A stretch of DNA of 64,000 bases, from assembly GCA_017979445.1 (NCBI GenBank), contig CM030717.1:22369288-22433287 (forward strand). The letters run 5' to 3'. The first letter of the stretch is position 1, and the number at the start of each line of letters is the position of its first letter. Below the pieces are notes generated by a model, which searched no databases, was not told where the DNA came from, and saw nothing but the letters and a program-made list of their open reading frames with translations. Both the position numbers and the translations under genes were made by a program. Of this stretch, positions 54,621 through 64,000 are shown piece after piece. This DNA is from Akebia trifoliata. Taxonomy: Eukaryota > Streptophyta > Magnoliopsida > Ranunculales > Lardizabalaceae.

Positions 54621-55395
54621 GGGTTTTGTAGAGAACGTAGCTGCGTACATTTCTCCCTTCTGCGTCGATCGTCGACGACGAGCCGTTTGCACGAGATCTG
54701 AGGTGGAAGTTTGAAGAAAAATAAATTTTTCGTTTTGTATAAGTCTCGGCTGTTTGGACGCGTTGGGGAAGATGAGAGAAAAAAAATTAAAAAATATTAT
54801 TTATATAAAATGTGGGACGAATTCGGTATTTTGTAAATTGTTTTGATCGATGATAACTTGACCGTTCGGACTCCAAAACTGACAAATGAATACTCTATTT
54901 CGCCTAATTTTTCGTTCCGGATCTAATGGTATGGTCAATTTATATAAATTATGTCTCTATCAAAAGTTTACATTTTTAGCCTGAGGTGACCCTTAAACTT
55001 GATGTCGTTTTCGTTTTTGACGATAATTCGACTTCTTGATCACCAAAAATGACAAATAAATAGTCCATGTTCAATAATTTTTTGTTACAAACCCAATGGT
55101 ATGATCGAATTTTAAAAATTCTTTCTCTAACAAAAAGTCACTATTTTAGCCTAGTCCGACCCGATAATCGAGGATTTTACAACTTTTATATTCGGACTCG
55201 CATTTGAGCGTGCTTACCGGCTAAAGTATGTTTTTCAATCATTTTGAATCCAATGGTGAGGTCAGATTCCATTAAAAATGATCAGAACAAGATCCTACAG
55301 TTTTACCCTAAGTCCCACTTTCAAGATTTTCTTAAAATTCCACTATTTATTTTTTTCTCGAGATACGAATTGAAAATTTGTGGTTTTACAAAGAC

Positions 55396-55822
55396 AATGT
55401 CTATGGATGATACCAAATAGGTGTTTCTTGAAACCTATATTAATTTAGGTGCCCAAAATACAATAATATTTATATTTAAATTTAATATTATAAAGGTTAT
55501 TCTTGTCAAATACCAATAATTCTTTTTTGGAAAGTAATTTGGGACACTTAAAAAATCTTAAATCTTACAATGGAGTACACTATCGAATCCTCTAGGATAG
55601 TACATTTCAAATCATTAGGAAAATTCTCAGAATACAACTCAACCTCGCCCAAGGAAGTCAACAACCCTATCGGCTTCTTTATATATGAACTGAATGTCAA
55701 ACTTCCCAAATTTGAGGCTATTTTCTTTAACGAGTCTTCTTGCTACTCATGGAATGGAGCATTTTCCTTTGATACATTAAACTACTATGAGATAATCTGA
55801 AGCAATATTGATGTTGCTATCA
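55396..55822. other. unassigned sequence
   Basis: An open stretch of 76 codons at 55570-55800 (MEYTIESSRIVHFKSLGKFS...) has no family I recognise. No TE signature. Confidence 0.3.
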
Positions 55823-57388
55823 TGCTATAGACACCCCATTTTTGCACTCACCTGATTAATTAACTCGTCAACCCGATCGTGACGATTTCCAATGATGGAT
55901 GAATGTTCCAATGCTCTATTTTGTTATTAAATATGTTTCAGAAATTCGGATCAGGTATCTCAAACTAACAAAACTGTAGAAACCACGCTACGCTACGAAA
56001 ATATAACCCCAAAAATATAGAAATCATCAGTTTGTAGACAAAAAGAAGTTTTACAATAAAAATCACTAAAAAATGACCAAATTACCAAAATACTCCTAAC
56101 ATCAAAACATCCTTAGAGCTCACATTACGCTTAGAAAAACCCTCTCGAACACATAAAATAACAAAATGAAATCAAGTAAACAATTCCGCCAATTTTCACC
56201 AAATTCAATAAAATTACGAAAATACCCCTTATAAGGTTTACAATCATTTTATACAAAAAAATTTATAAGTGATACAAACCGATAATCCCATCGAATTTCT
56301 TACAAAAAATTGATTTCAAAACATCTTGGAATATCAAAAAACGATTTGAAACACAAAAGTTTTCTTTAGGGGCAAAACGATAATTTTTCAATTTAAAAAA
56401 ATTTTAAATTTCGAAATTAATAAATAAAACATTAATTAACGTAAAGTGAAACATTAATAAAATTTAAAAATCTGAACTAGGAAAATTAATCAATCAAGCC
56501 CTTAGGCAAAATTGTTGATGGTTGCCCACTTATTTAAGTGGAGCCCCCTTGATATTTATTAAAAGACCTTTTCATCTGGGGTTCTAAATAATTAAAAATA
56601 TAATTAGGGGGGTTTCCACAAAACTTAAAAATATATTCTTTCATTGTACGCAAGATTAAAAAACATAATTTAAAAGACCAAGTCAATTTCATAAGACTTA
56701 AGTCAAAATCCTAATTAAAACCCTAATCTAAAGAAACCTAGTCAATCAAATAAGACTTAAGTCAAAACCCTAATCTAAAAGGAGACCTAATCAAACCCTA
56801 ATTATTCCAAAAAAATCTATAAATATAGAGCTTCCACAACCTAATTTCGCAAGTCAAAATAAACCTTAGAAAAAGTAGGTTAAAAAGTCTCCCTAGCATT
56901 TTCCAAACCCTAATTTGAAGTCCTAACTCCTTACCTATCATCCAAATCCCAATTTTTTCTCAAAAAACACCTAGAAACTCTTAAAAAATAATAAAAAATC
57001 CTCTTAAAAATATAAAAAAATACTCAAATATAAGAAGAATATACCTCAACTTGGAGATTTGAAGCAGATCCAGTGATAGAAGAAAAACAAGAAAACTCGT
57101 ACAAGGACACTTCCCGCTAGTACTGAGGGAACAAATAGTTGCGATTATCTAGGTATATTTTCTTACTTTTTTATTTGTTTTTTTATTTTTTTTTATTTTA
57201 GGTCTTTTAGAAATGTAATCCTTTTATTTTTTTGAGAAATAGTAGAAACCGACGTTTGCCGGGTTGGGTTGGTGCCTGACACCTCCAACCCCGTAACGTG
57301 ATCCCCAGACTATAGTTTCTTTTTAATCGTAGATTAGTTGTTTTTATCTGTTAGAGTCAATGCTCGGTTCCTAAATAATAATAACTAG
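55823..57388 (+). repeat. gypsy (Tat/Ogre-like) LTR, plus orientation
   Basis: Starts TGCTATAGACACCCCATTTT and is followed at 57390 by the primer-site-like TGGCGACTCC and a leader (CAAAAATCAAAAGCGGATCC). The sequence before 55823 lacks a purine tract, so this would be the 5' LTR side. It matches 57974-59643 in reverse complement over its whole length. Confidence 0.8.
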
Positions 57389-57389
57389 G

Positions 57390-57399
57390 TGGCGACTCC
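57390..57399 (+). other. primer binding site
   Basis: TGGCGACTCC is the start of the tRNA-primed site typical of Tat/Ogre elements. The same sequence occurs in inverse orientation at 57964-57973. Confidence 0.6.
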
Positions 57400-57469
57400 C
57401 AAACCTCAAAAATCAAAAGCGGATCCACACACCCCACGGATCGAGGGTGCTTTCACATGCCCTTTCCAA

Positions 57470-57915
57470 GGACATGATCTAACATGTAGCATCTTTATCA
57501 AGGTTAGAACAGAAACGACACGTGGTTCAACAACAAAGCTATGTGAATTCAAATAAAAATTTCTCTAATCCATAGGAACTTAAAAATAACTCAGAGAGCA
57601 ACACTAAGATAAAGAAAATCCTTATCATTATTACATAAAGTTAAGCTTCAATTGATTCAAGTTTAGCATACTTTAAACTTAATCCAATATGTACAACTTT
57701 ACTACCATATTTATTTATTTACATATCCTATAGCAGAATGAGATTGAACTACGAAGGAAATACTACTTTTATAGCTAGATCATACTAGGGCCTCCTCATA
57801 CAATCGTTCTCCCAATATTTTTCCCACTAATATTACCATTCGTGTTTCCTACCCCTGATCCACGCTTCTACTATTTCCTCCCTGTTATTGGTCACTTGCT
57901 TACCATGTGAAAGTG
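57470..57915. other. spacer between inverted LTRs
   Basis: About 445 bp of AT-rich DNA without recognised coding sequence. The gypsy leader sequences face each other across it. Confidence 0.4.
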
Positions 57916-57973
57916 CCTTCGATCCGCGGGGTACGCGGTTCCGCTTTTGACCTTTGAGGTTTGGGAGTCGCCA

Positions 57974-59643
57974 CCTAGTTGTTACGGTCTAGGAACCGAA
58001 TTTGAACTCTAAAAGGCAAATAAACTAATCTACGAAAGAAAAATACGGGTCTGGGGATCACGTTACGGGGTTGGAAGGTGTTAGGCACCAACCCCGCCCG
58101 GTAAACGCCGGTCTCTACTAATTTCCAAATAAAACTACATTGCTAACAAGACCTAAATAATAATAAATAAATAAAAAATACTCACCTTTTCCAAACGCAA
58201 CGATCTTGTTCCCTCAGATCTGATAGAATAGCTTTTCGTATAGTATTCCTCGCTTTGTTCTGTCTCCGGATCTGATCTCTGAGCTCCGAGGCAAGGTATC
58301 TCTTTCTTAGATCTGGATTCTTTGGATTTATTTTTAGATTTCTAGGTGTTTTTGAAGCGTTTCTAGGTGTTTTTTGAGCTAAAGTTGAGGTAGGAGTGTT
58401 AGGTAAGGAGTTAGGACTTCAAAATTAGGGTTTATGGGAGGCTAGGAAAGCTTTTTGACCTACTTCTCTTAGGATTTATTTTTTGATCTGAAAATAGGTT
58501 GTGAGGATCCCTATTTATAGATTTTTTTAAGGGTTTGTTTAGATAGAATTAGTGTTTAATTAGAATTCTTTTAGTTAGAGTTATATTTTAGTTAGAATTG
58601 TTTTAGGTAGAGTTGTATTTTAATTAGAATTATTTTAGGTAGAGTTATATTTTAATTAGAATTCCATTAAATAGAGTTATTATTTAATTAAAACTCTATT
58701 AGGGTTTTGACTTTTGGTCTTATTTGATTGACTTTAAAATTTTGACTTTAGTCTTAATTGATTGACTTTAATATCTTGACTTTAGTCTTACTTAATTGAC
58801 TTTAATTTTGACTTTAGTCTTACTTGATTGACTTTAATACCTTGACTTTAGTCTTGCTTGCTTGACTTTAATTTTTTGGAGAATACCCCTCTATTATATC
58901 TTTAATTCTTTGGACTCCCAAATGGAGGGGTCCTTGAAGAAATATCTTGGCAACCCTCAACAATTTTGCCTGAAAGCCTGATTGGTCGGTTTTTTTAGTT
59001 TAAAATTTTAAATTAATTTTATTAATGTTTCAATTTAATTATTTAATATTTTATTTATTAATTTTAAAAATTTTAATTATAAAAATCGTGAAATTACCGT
59101 TTTACCCTCGGAGAGGATTTTTCGTGTTTTAAGTCATTTTTTTATGTTCTAAGATGTTTTAGAATCGATTTTTCGTAAGAAATTCAATGAAAATATTGGT
59201 TTGTGTCATTTATGAAATTTTTTGTGTGAAATGATCGTGAACTTTATGAGAGATATTTTCGTAATTTTGTCAAATTTTGTGAAAATTGGCGAAATGATTT
59301 ATTTGGTTTCGATTTGTTGTTTGATGTGTTTTAATGGGTTTTCCTAAGCATAATGTAGACTCTAAGGATATTTTAAGGTTAGGGGTATTTTGATAATTTG
59401 ATGATTTTTATCGTGAAGCTTCTTTTTGTCTGAAAAATGATAATTTCTAAGCTTTTGAGGTTATATTTTTCTAGCGTAGCGTGGTTTCTAAGGTTTTGTC
59501 AGTTCGAAATACCTCATCCGGATTTCTGAAACATATCTAGTAACAAAATAAAGTATTGGAATAAACATCCATCATTGGGAATCGTTGCGAACGGGTTGAC
59601 GAGTTGATTAATCAGGCGAATGCAAAAATGGGGTGTCTATAGA
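57974..59643 (-). repeat. gypsy (Tat/Ogre-like) LTR, minus orientation
   Basis: On the minus strand the LTR starts near TCTATAGACACCCCATTTTT and ends before TGGCGACTCC. It is preceded by the purine tract AAAGAGGGGCA (59645-59655 inverse), so it has a 3' UTR on one side and a primer site and leader on the other. It contains repeated 'TTGACTTTAGTCTTACTTGA' units near 58710-58870. Confidence 0.8.
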
Positions 59644-59992
59644 TGCCCCTCTTTGGTAGAGGGTTGAATCAAACTAGATAGCAAATCTATTTTGGTAGAT
59701 AGTGTGATATCCAAATGTCAAAGCTAGTGACAATTCATTTTACAACCTGATTTAACAATTCGTCAACACGTTCAGATCTTTGAGGGTAAAATTCTCCCCG
59801 AACTAAAAAGTTGTCAGGTGCTTGAGCGAGAGCTCTCACTGACAGTGTCAGATCCTTGAATTTTAAAGAATTCTCCATGACTAAAAAGTGCAAGTGTTAG
59901 TGTATGTACTGTGTGAAACTGAGTAAAAATTGAGAAAAAAACCTAAGCATAATCTGAGCAAAAGTGAACATAATCTAAGCAAATTTGAATGT

Positions 59993-61625
59993 CTTACTCT
60001 ACTTACCCTGGGTGAAAAAGTAATGAAATTTTTTTTTTGAGTCCTACTCTACCTACTCGGGGTGAAAGAGTAATGAACTTATTTTTCTGGGAGTCCTACT
60101 CTACCTATTTGGGGTGAAAGAATAATGAACTAATTTTTTTGGGAAGTTCTACTCTACTTAATCGGAATGAAAGAGTAATAAACTAATATTTTGGGAGTCC
60201 TACTCTACCTGCCTAGGGTGAAAGAGTAATAAACTAATTTTTTTTGAAAGTTCTACTCTACCTACTAGGAGTGAAAGAGTAATGAACTAATTTTTTTTTT
60301 GGAAGTTCTACTCTACCTACTCGGAGTGAAAGAGTAATAAACTAATTTTTTTTTTGGGAAGTTCTACTCTACCTACTCGGAGTGAAAGAGTAATGAACTA
60401 AGCTTCTTGGGAAGTTCTACTCTACCTACTCGGAGTAAAAGAGTAATGAACTAATTTTTTGGGAAGTTCTACTCTACCTATTCGGAGTGAAAGAGTAATG
60501 AACTAATTTTTTTTTTGGAAGTTCTACTCTACCTACTCGGAGTGAAAGAGTAATAAACTATTTTTTTTTGGGAAGTTCTACTCTACCTACTCGGAGTGAA
60601 AGAGTAATAAACTATTTTTTTTTTGAGAAGTTCTACTCTACCTACTCGGAGTGAAAGAGTAATGAACTAAGCTTCTTGGGAAGTTCTACTCTACCTACTC
60701 TGAGTGAAAGAGTAATGAACTAAGCTTCTTGAAAAATTCTACTCTACCTACTCGGAGTGAAAGAGTAATGAACTAATTTTTTGGGAAGTTCTACTCTACC
60801 TACTTGGAGTGAAAAAGTAATGAATTAATTTTTTGGGAAGTTCTACTCTACCTGCTCGGGGTGAAAGAGTAATGAACTAATTTTTTTTTGGAAGTTCTAC
60901 TCTACCTACTCGGAGTGAAAGAGTAATGAACTAAGCTTTTTGGAAGTCCTACTCTACTTGCCCAGGGTGAAAGAGTAATGAACTATTTTTTTGGAAAGTT
61001 CTACTCTACCTACTCCGAGTGAAAGAGTAATGAACTAATTTTTTTTTCTTTGGAAAGTTCTACTCTACCTACTCGGAGTGAAAAAATAATGAACTAATTA
61101 TTTTTGGGAAGTTCTACTCTACCTACTCGAAGTGAAAGAGTAATGAACTAAGCTTCTTGGGAGTCCTACTCTACCTACCCAGGGTGAAAGAGTAATGAAC
61201 TAATTTTTTTGGGAAGTTCTACTCTACCTACTCGGAGTGAAAGAGTAATGAACTAATTTTATGGGAAGTTCTACTTTACCTACTCGGAGTGAAAGAGTAA
61301 TGTAACTAATTTTTTTTTGGAAAGTTCTACTCTACATACTCGGAGTGAAAGAGTAATGAACTAAGCTTTTTGGGAGTCATACTCTAGCTGCTTAGGGTGA
61401 AAGAGTAATGAACTAATTCTTTTGGAAAGTTCTACTCTACCTACTCGGAGTGAAAGAGTAATGAACTAATTTTTTTGGGTGTCCTACTCTACCTGCCCAG
61501 GGTGAAAGAGTAATGAACTAATTTTTTTGGAAAGTTTTACTCTACCTACTCGGAGTGAAAGAGTAATGAACTAATATTTTTTTTAAGGTTCTACTCTACC
61601 TACTAGGAGTGAAAGAATAATGAAC
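59993..61625 (-). repeat. 53-bp tandem repeat array, about 30 copies
   Basis: Each unit contains TTCTACTCTACCTACTCGGA and GTGAAAGAGTAATGAACTAA followed by a T-run of variable length, so the period is 51-56 bp. A subset of units has AAGCTTCTTGGG instead of the T-run, and a subset has CCCAGGGTGAAAG; these variants recur through the array, hinting at a higher-order pattern. Confidence 0.95.
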
Positions 61626-61629
61626 TAGC

Positions 61630-62630
61630 AAAATCCGAGAAAACCCTTGGCGGCAACTAAGCAAAATCGAAGATAACCCTTGGCGGCAACTAAGCAAAAT
61701 CCAAGATTACCCTTGGCGACAACTGAGCAAAATCCAAGTTAACCCTTGGCGGCATCTGAGCAAAATCCAAGATTACCCTTGGCGACAACTGAGCAAAATC
61801 CAAGTTAACCCTTGGCAAGCAAAATCCAAGTTAACCCTTGGCGGCATCTGAGCAAAATCCAAAATAACCCTTGGCGGCAACCGAGAAAAATTCTGAGAAA
61901 ATCTTGGGCGGTAACTGAGCATAGTTCCGAGCAAACCCTCGGCGGCATCTAAGCATAATTCCGAGAAAACCCTCGGCGATAACTGAGCATAGTTCCGAGA
62001 AAACCCTCGGCGGCATCTGAGCATAATTCTGAGAAAACCCTCGGTGGTAACTGAGCATAGTTCCGAGAAAACCCTTGGCGGCATCTGAGCATAATTCGGA
62101 GAAAACTCTCGACGATAACTGAGCATAGTTCCGAGAAAACCCTCGGCGGCATCTGAGCATAATTCCGAGAAAATCCTCGATGGTAACTGAGCATAGTTCC
62201 AAGAAAACCCTCAACGGCATCTGAGCATAATTCCGTGAAAACCCTCGGCGATAACTAAGCATAGTTCCGAGAAAACCCTAGGCGACATCTGAGCATAATT
62301 CTGAGAAAACCCTCGACGGTAACTAAGCATAGTTCCGAGAAAACCCTTGGCGGCATCTGAGCATAATTCTGAGAAAGCTCTTGGCGGCATCTGAGCATAG
62401 TTCCGAGAAAGCCCTCGGCGACAACTGAGCATAATTTCGAGAAAACCCTCGGCGGTAACTGAGCATAGTTCCGAGAAAACCCTCGGCAGCATCTGAGCAT
62501 AATTCTGAGAAAGCCCTCGGTGGCATCTGAGCATAGTTATGAGAAAACCTTTGGCGGTAACTGAGCATAGTTTCGAGAAAACCCTCGACGGCATCTGAGT
62601 ATAATTCTGAGAAAACCCTCGGCGGCAACT
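61630..62630 (-). repeat. 34-bp tandem repeat array, about 29 copies
   Basis: Units read GGCGGCATCTGAGCATAATT plus CCGAGAAAACCCTC. Units with ATCTGAGCATAA and AACTGAGCATAG tend to alternate, suggesting a 68-bp dimer. The left end (61630-61860) uses GCAAAATCC variants. The long overlapping open frames on the minus strand (61773-62628) are a by-product of the repeat and are not genes. Confidence 0.95.
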
Positions 62631-63399
62631 GGCTGAGTAAAACTAAGAATGAATGAATAAATCTGGGAAAGAACGATTGAAAATGAATCCGGAAAAGAGT
62701 GATTGAATCTGGAATGGATAGATCTGAGAAATAATGAACGCCCTATCTCCTATTCTAGGTGAAAGGGTTATGAGTTAATATCTAAGCACAACCAAATTTG
62801 AGATCCAAAGTGCTTTTGTTTGAACCTTAAGGTTTTATCCAAAAGTTTTATGAATTTTTAACCTGAGTTTTTATTTCTTTTGAACCTCAAGGATTTTTCA
62901 AAAAACTGTTATCAAGAGGGTAACCTTAAGTTTGGGGTTTCCATTATCTTTTATTTTTAACATTGCTAAAAAAAAATGCCCCTAGTTTGACAATAAACAT
63001 GGCATTGGAGATAATTGAACATATCATGTAAAAATTAAAAAAAATGCCCCTAGTATAAGGGGGGAAAGCTACATATCAGAGAAGAAATAAAATGCCCCTT
63101 ATATGAAGGTTTGAAATATTTGATTACCACAAGTGCAATAAAGATCCAACTTTTAATTTTAATTAATTTTATAGAAGATTTTGAGTCAGGCTCAAGAAAA
63201 CAAAATATTTCCTTTTGAGACTCATCATAGAATTCACATTCTCTCCCTTGGTTCACTTGGGGACATGAAACTCTTCAAATCAATCATAGACGAGATACTC
63301 GTATCCACTGAGTCTAAATTTAGTTCAAACTGGGTATTGAAACTTGATCATTCGGACTTCTGATGTTTTGGCTCGGACCGTCTTTTCAGCTTATCAACT

Positions 63400-63660
63400 C
63401 AACGGAGATTTTCTTTTATTTTTTGGTTGCTCTAAGTTTTGCCTAGATTGCCTTTTCTGGTTTTCAATCTAGCGAGCATGCTCTAGCTTTTACCTAAATC
63501 ACCTTTTTAGGTTTTCGATCTAGCGAGCTTACAATTTTTTCTCTTTTCTTTGTTCTGATTGTTAGCAAGGTCGTCCTTTCAAATTTTCAACCTTGCGAGC
63601 TTGTCCTAATTTTTTCCTAAGTCATCTTTTTCGGATTTTCAACCTAGCAGGCTTTTTTTT
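63400..63660 (-). repeat. degenerate ~68-bp repeat, 4 copies
   Basis: CCTTTTCTGGTTTTCAATCT / AGCGAGC and variants recur four times (63448, 63508, 63575 and 63625), each with CTAGATTGCC-like starts. Confidence 0.75.
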
Positions 63661-64000
63661 CTTTTCTTCATGTCTGAACTTTTGGAATTGCTGTCTGATC
63701 ATGCTTTGCTATCTTCTTTGACTTTTCGCACGGTACTTAGGAGGACTTTTATGGGTAAGCTTAGGACTGGGTATAAAAAGAAAGGGATTTTGAGGCTCAA
63801 AAACCCGAATGCCCCTTGTGTGGCATTTCCTTTTAAATTATTTTCTTTTTCCTTGAATTTTTTTCCCACTCTGACAATATTTCTTTTTCTTTTGAATTTT
63901 TTCTTTTTAGATTTTTCCTTTGTCGGGGAATTTATTTTTTTATTTTGATGTGGTCGGGCATGAAGTAAGTTCTCAGGTTACCTACGTACCCCAGAATTTT

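Larger units (their letters stand above)
52188..55390. mobile_element. solo LTR, 3.2 kb, with 5-bp target duplication (AAGAC)
   Basis: Starts TGTGGCGCCCCGCC and ends TTTGTGGTTTTACA. AAGAC flanks it at 52183-52187 and 55391-55395. It shares with the element at 7489-10038 the start pattern TGTSRCGCCCC, a GAGTAA...TTAC.CAG block, and a conserved zone near 53040-53430 (TTTGTGGCCGGTC, CCATTTATCCGGCTCAG). A (TA)n tract lies at 53457-53501. No coding region was recognised; 54190-54700 contains repeated ACGACTGATTTTTGACNATA segments. Confidence 0.78.
59645..64000 (-). mobile_element. Tat/Ogre-like gypsy 3' region with tandem arrays
   Basis: From the right edge toward 59645 on the minus strand: GGGGTACGTAGGTAACCTGA, a ~68-bp degenerate repeat with CTAGATTGAAAACC blocks, AT-rich sequence with ATGCCCC motifs, the 34-bp array, the 53-bp array, then the purine tract and LTR. 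This is the known layout of the hypervariable 3' UTR in Tat-lineage elements. The pol genes would lie right of the window. Confidence 0.7.

Noticed and set aside
55570..55800. 76-codon ORF as a real gene
   Set aside because: No family, no supporting context and flanked by TE ends; kept only as unassigned sequence.
61773..62628. Overlapping minus-strand ORFs of 81-143 codons with repeated 'FSELCS' and 'NYAQMPPR' peptides
   Set aside because: They lie wholly in the 34-bp tandem array and are open only because the unit lacks stops in every phase.
61630..62630. Regular 34-bp repeats resembling a CRISPR array
   Set aside because: Units are contiguous, with no unique spacers, and the context is a plant retrotransposon 3' UTR.

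Overview
This window looks like nuclear DNA from a flowering plant. Two host genes carry GT-AG introns. Everything else I can recognise is plant-type transposable elements: Ty1/copia, Ty3/gypsy of the Tat kind, L1-like and RTE-like LINEs, hAT MITEs and foldback MITEs. I cannot name the species. No bacterial operon, CRISPR array, rRNA or tRNA was recognised. All calls come from reading by eye, with no database search or alignment program.

Host genes. (1) 3791-4534 (+) holds the last two exons of an ALA1-like P4-ATPase (phospholipid flippase). Its earlier exons lie left of the window, beyond a TE-filled intron. (2) A complete two-exon gene on the minus strand encodes a 59-residue QCR10-like subunit of mitochondrial complex III: exon 1 at 49952-50074 and exon 2 at 36542-36598. 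Its single intron is 13,353 bp and is filled with nested transposons. This is the main genic result, because each exon alone looks like a stray ORF.

Layout. 1-3.45 kb: antisense copia relic and a LINE tail. 3.8-5.2 kb: ALA1 3' end. 5.2-6.1 kb: LINE tail split by a hAT MITE. 6.3-14.2 kb: deleted Tat-type gypsy element (LTR, PBS, integrase end, tandem-repeat 3' region, antisense intron-containing extra ORF), interrupted by a 2.55 kb solo LTR. 15.1-18.0 kb: decayed gypsy gag, protease and RT pieces and a LINE tail. 18-21 kb: unassigned low-complexity and possibly low-copy sequence. 21.2-29.7 kb: minus-strand copia element with a LTR-internal-LTR-internal layout and a 2.8 kb DNA element in its RT. 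29.7-34.6 kb: hairpins, MITEs and the first two clusters of (TA)n-flanked foldback elements. 35.0-36.1 kb: second copy of the first copia family. 36.5-50.1 kb: the QCR10 gene; its intron holds RTE and L1 LINEs, a non-autonomous LTR element with a gag-only LTR element nested in it, hAT MITEs and foldbacks. 50.3-52.0 kb: four more foldbacks just upstream of QCR10. 52.2-55.4 kb: a 3.2 kb solo LTR. 55.8-59.6 kb: two gypsy LTRs in inverted orientation. 59.6-64 kb: minus-strand Tat-type 3' region with about 30 copies each of a 53-bp and a 34-bp tandem repeat.

The most unusual system is the foldback family (eight copies). Each arm of the large palindrome is itself a long near-perfect hairpin, the copies sit in (TA)n tracts, and the hairpin cores are shared by copies with different terminal repeats. 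The two LTRs of one element give an occupied and an empty site, which lets the origin of the (TA)n flanks be examined.
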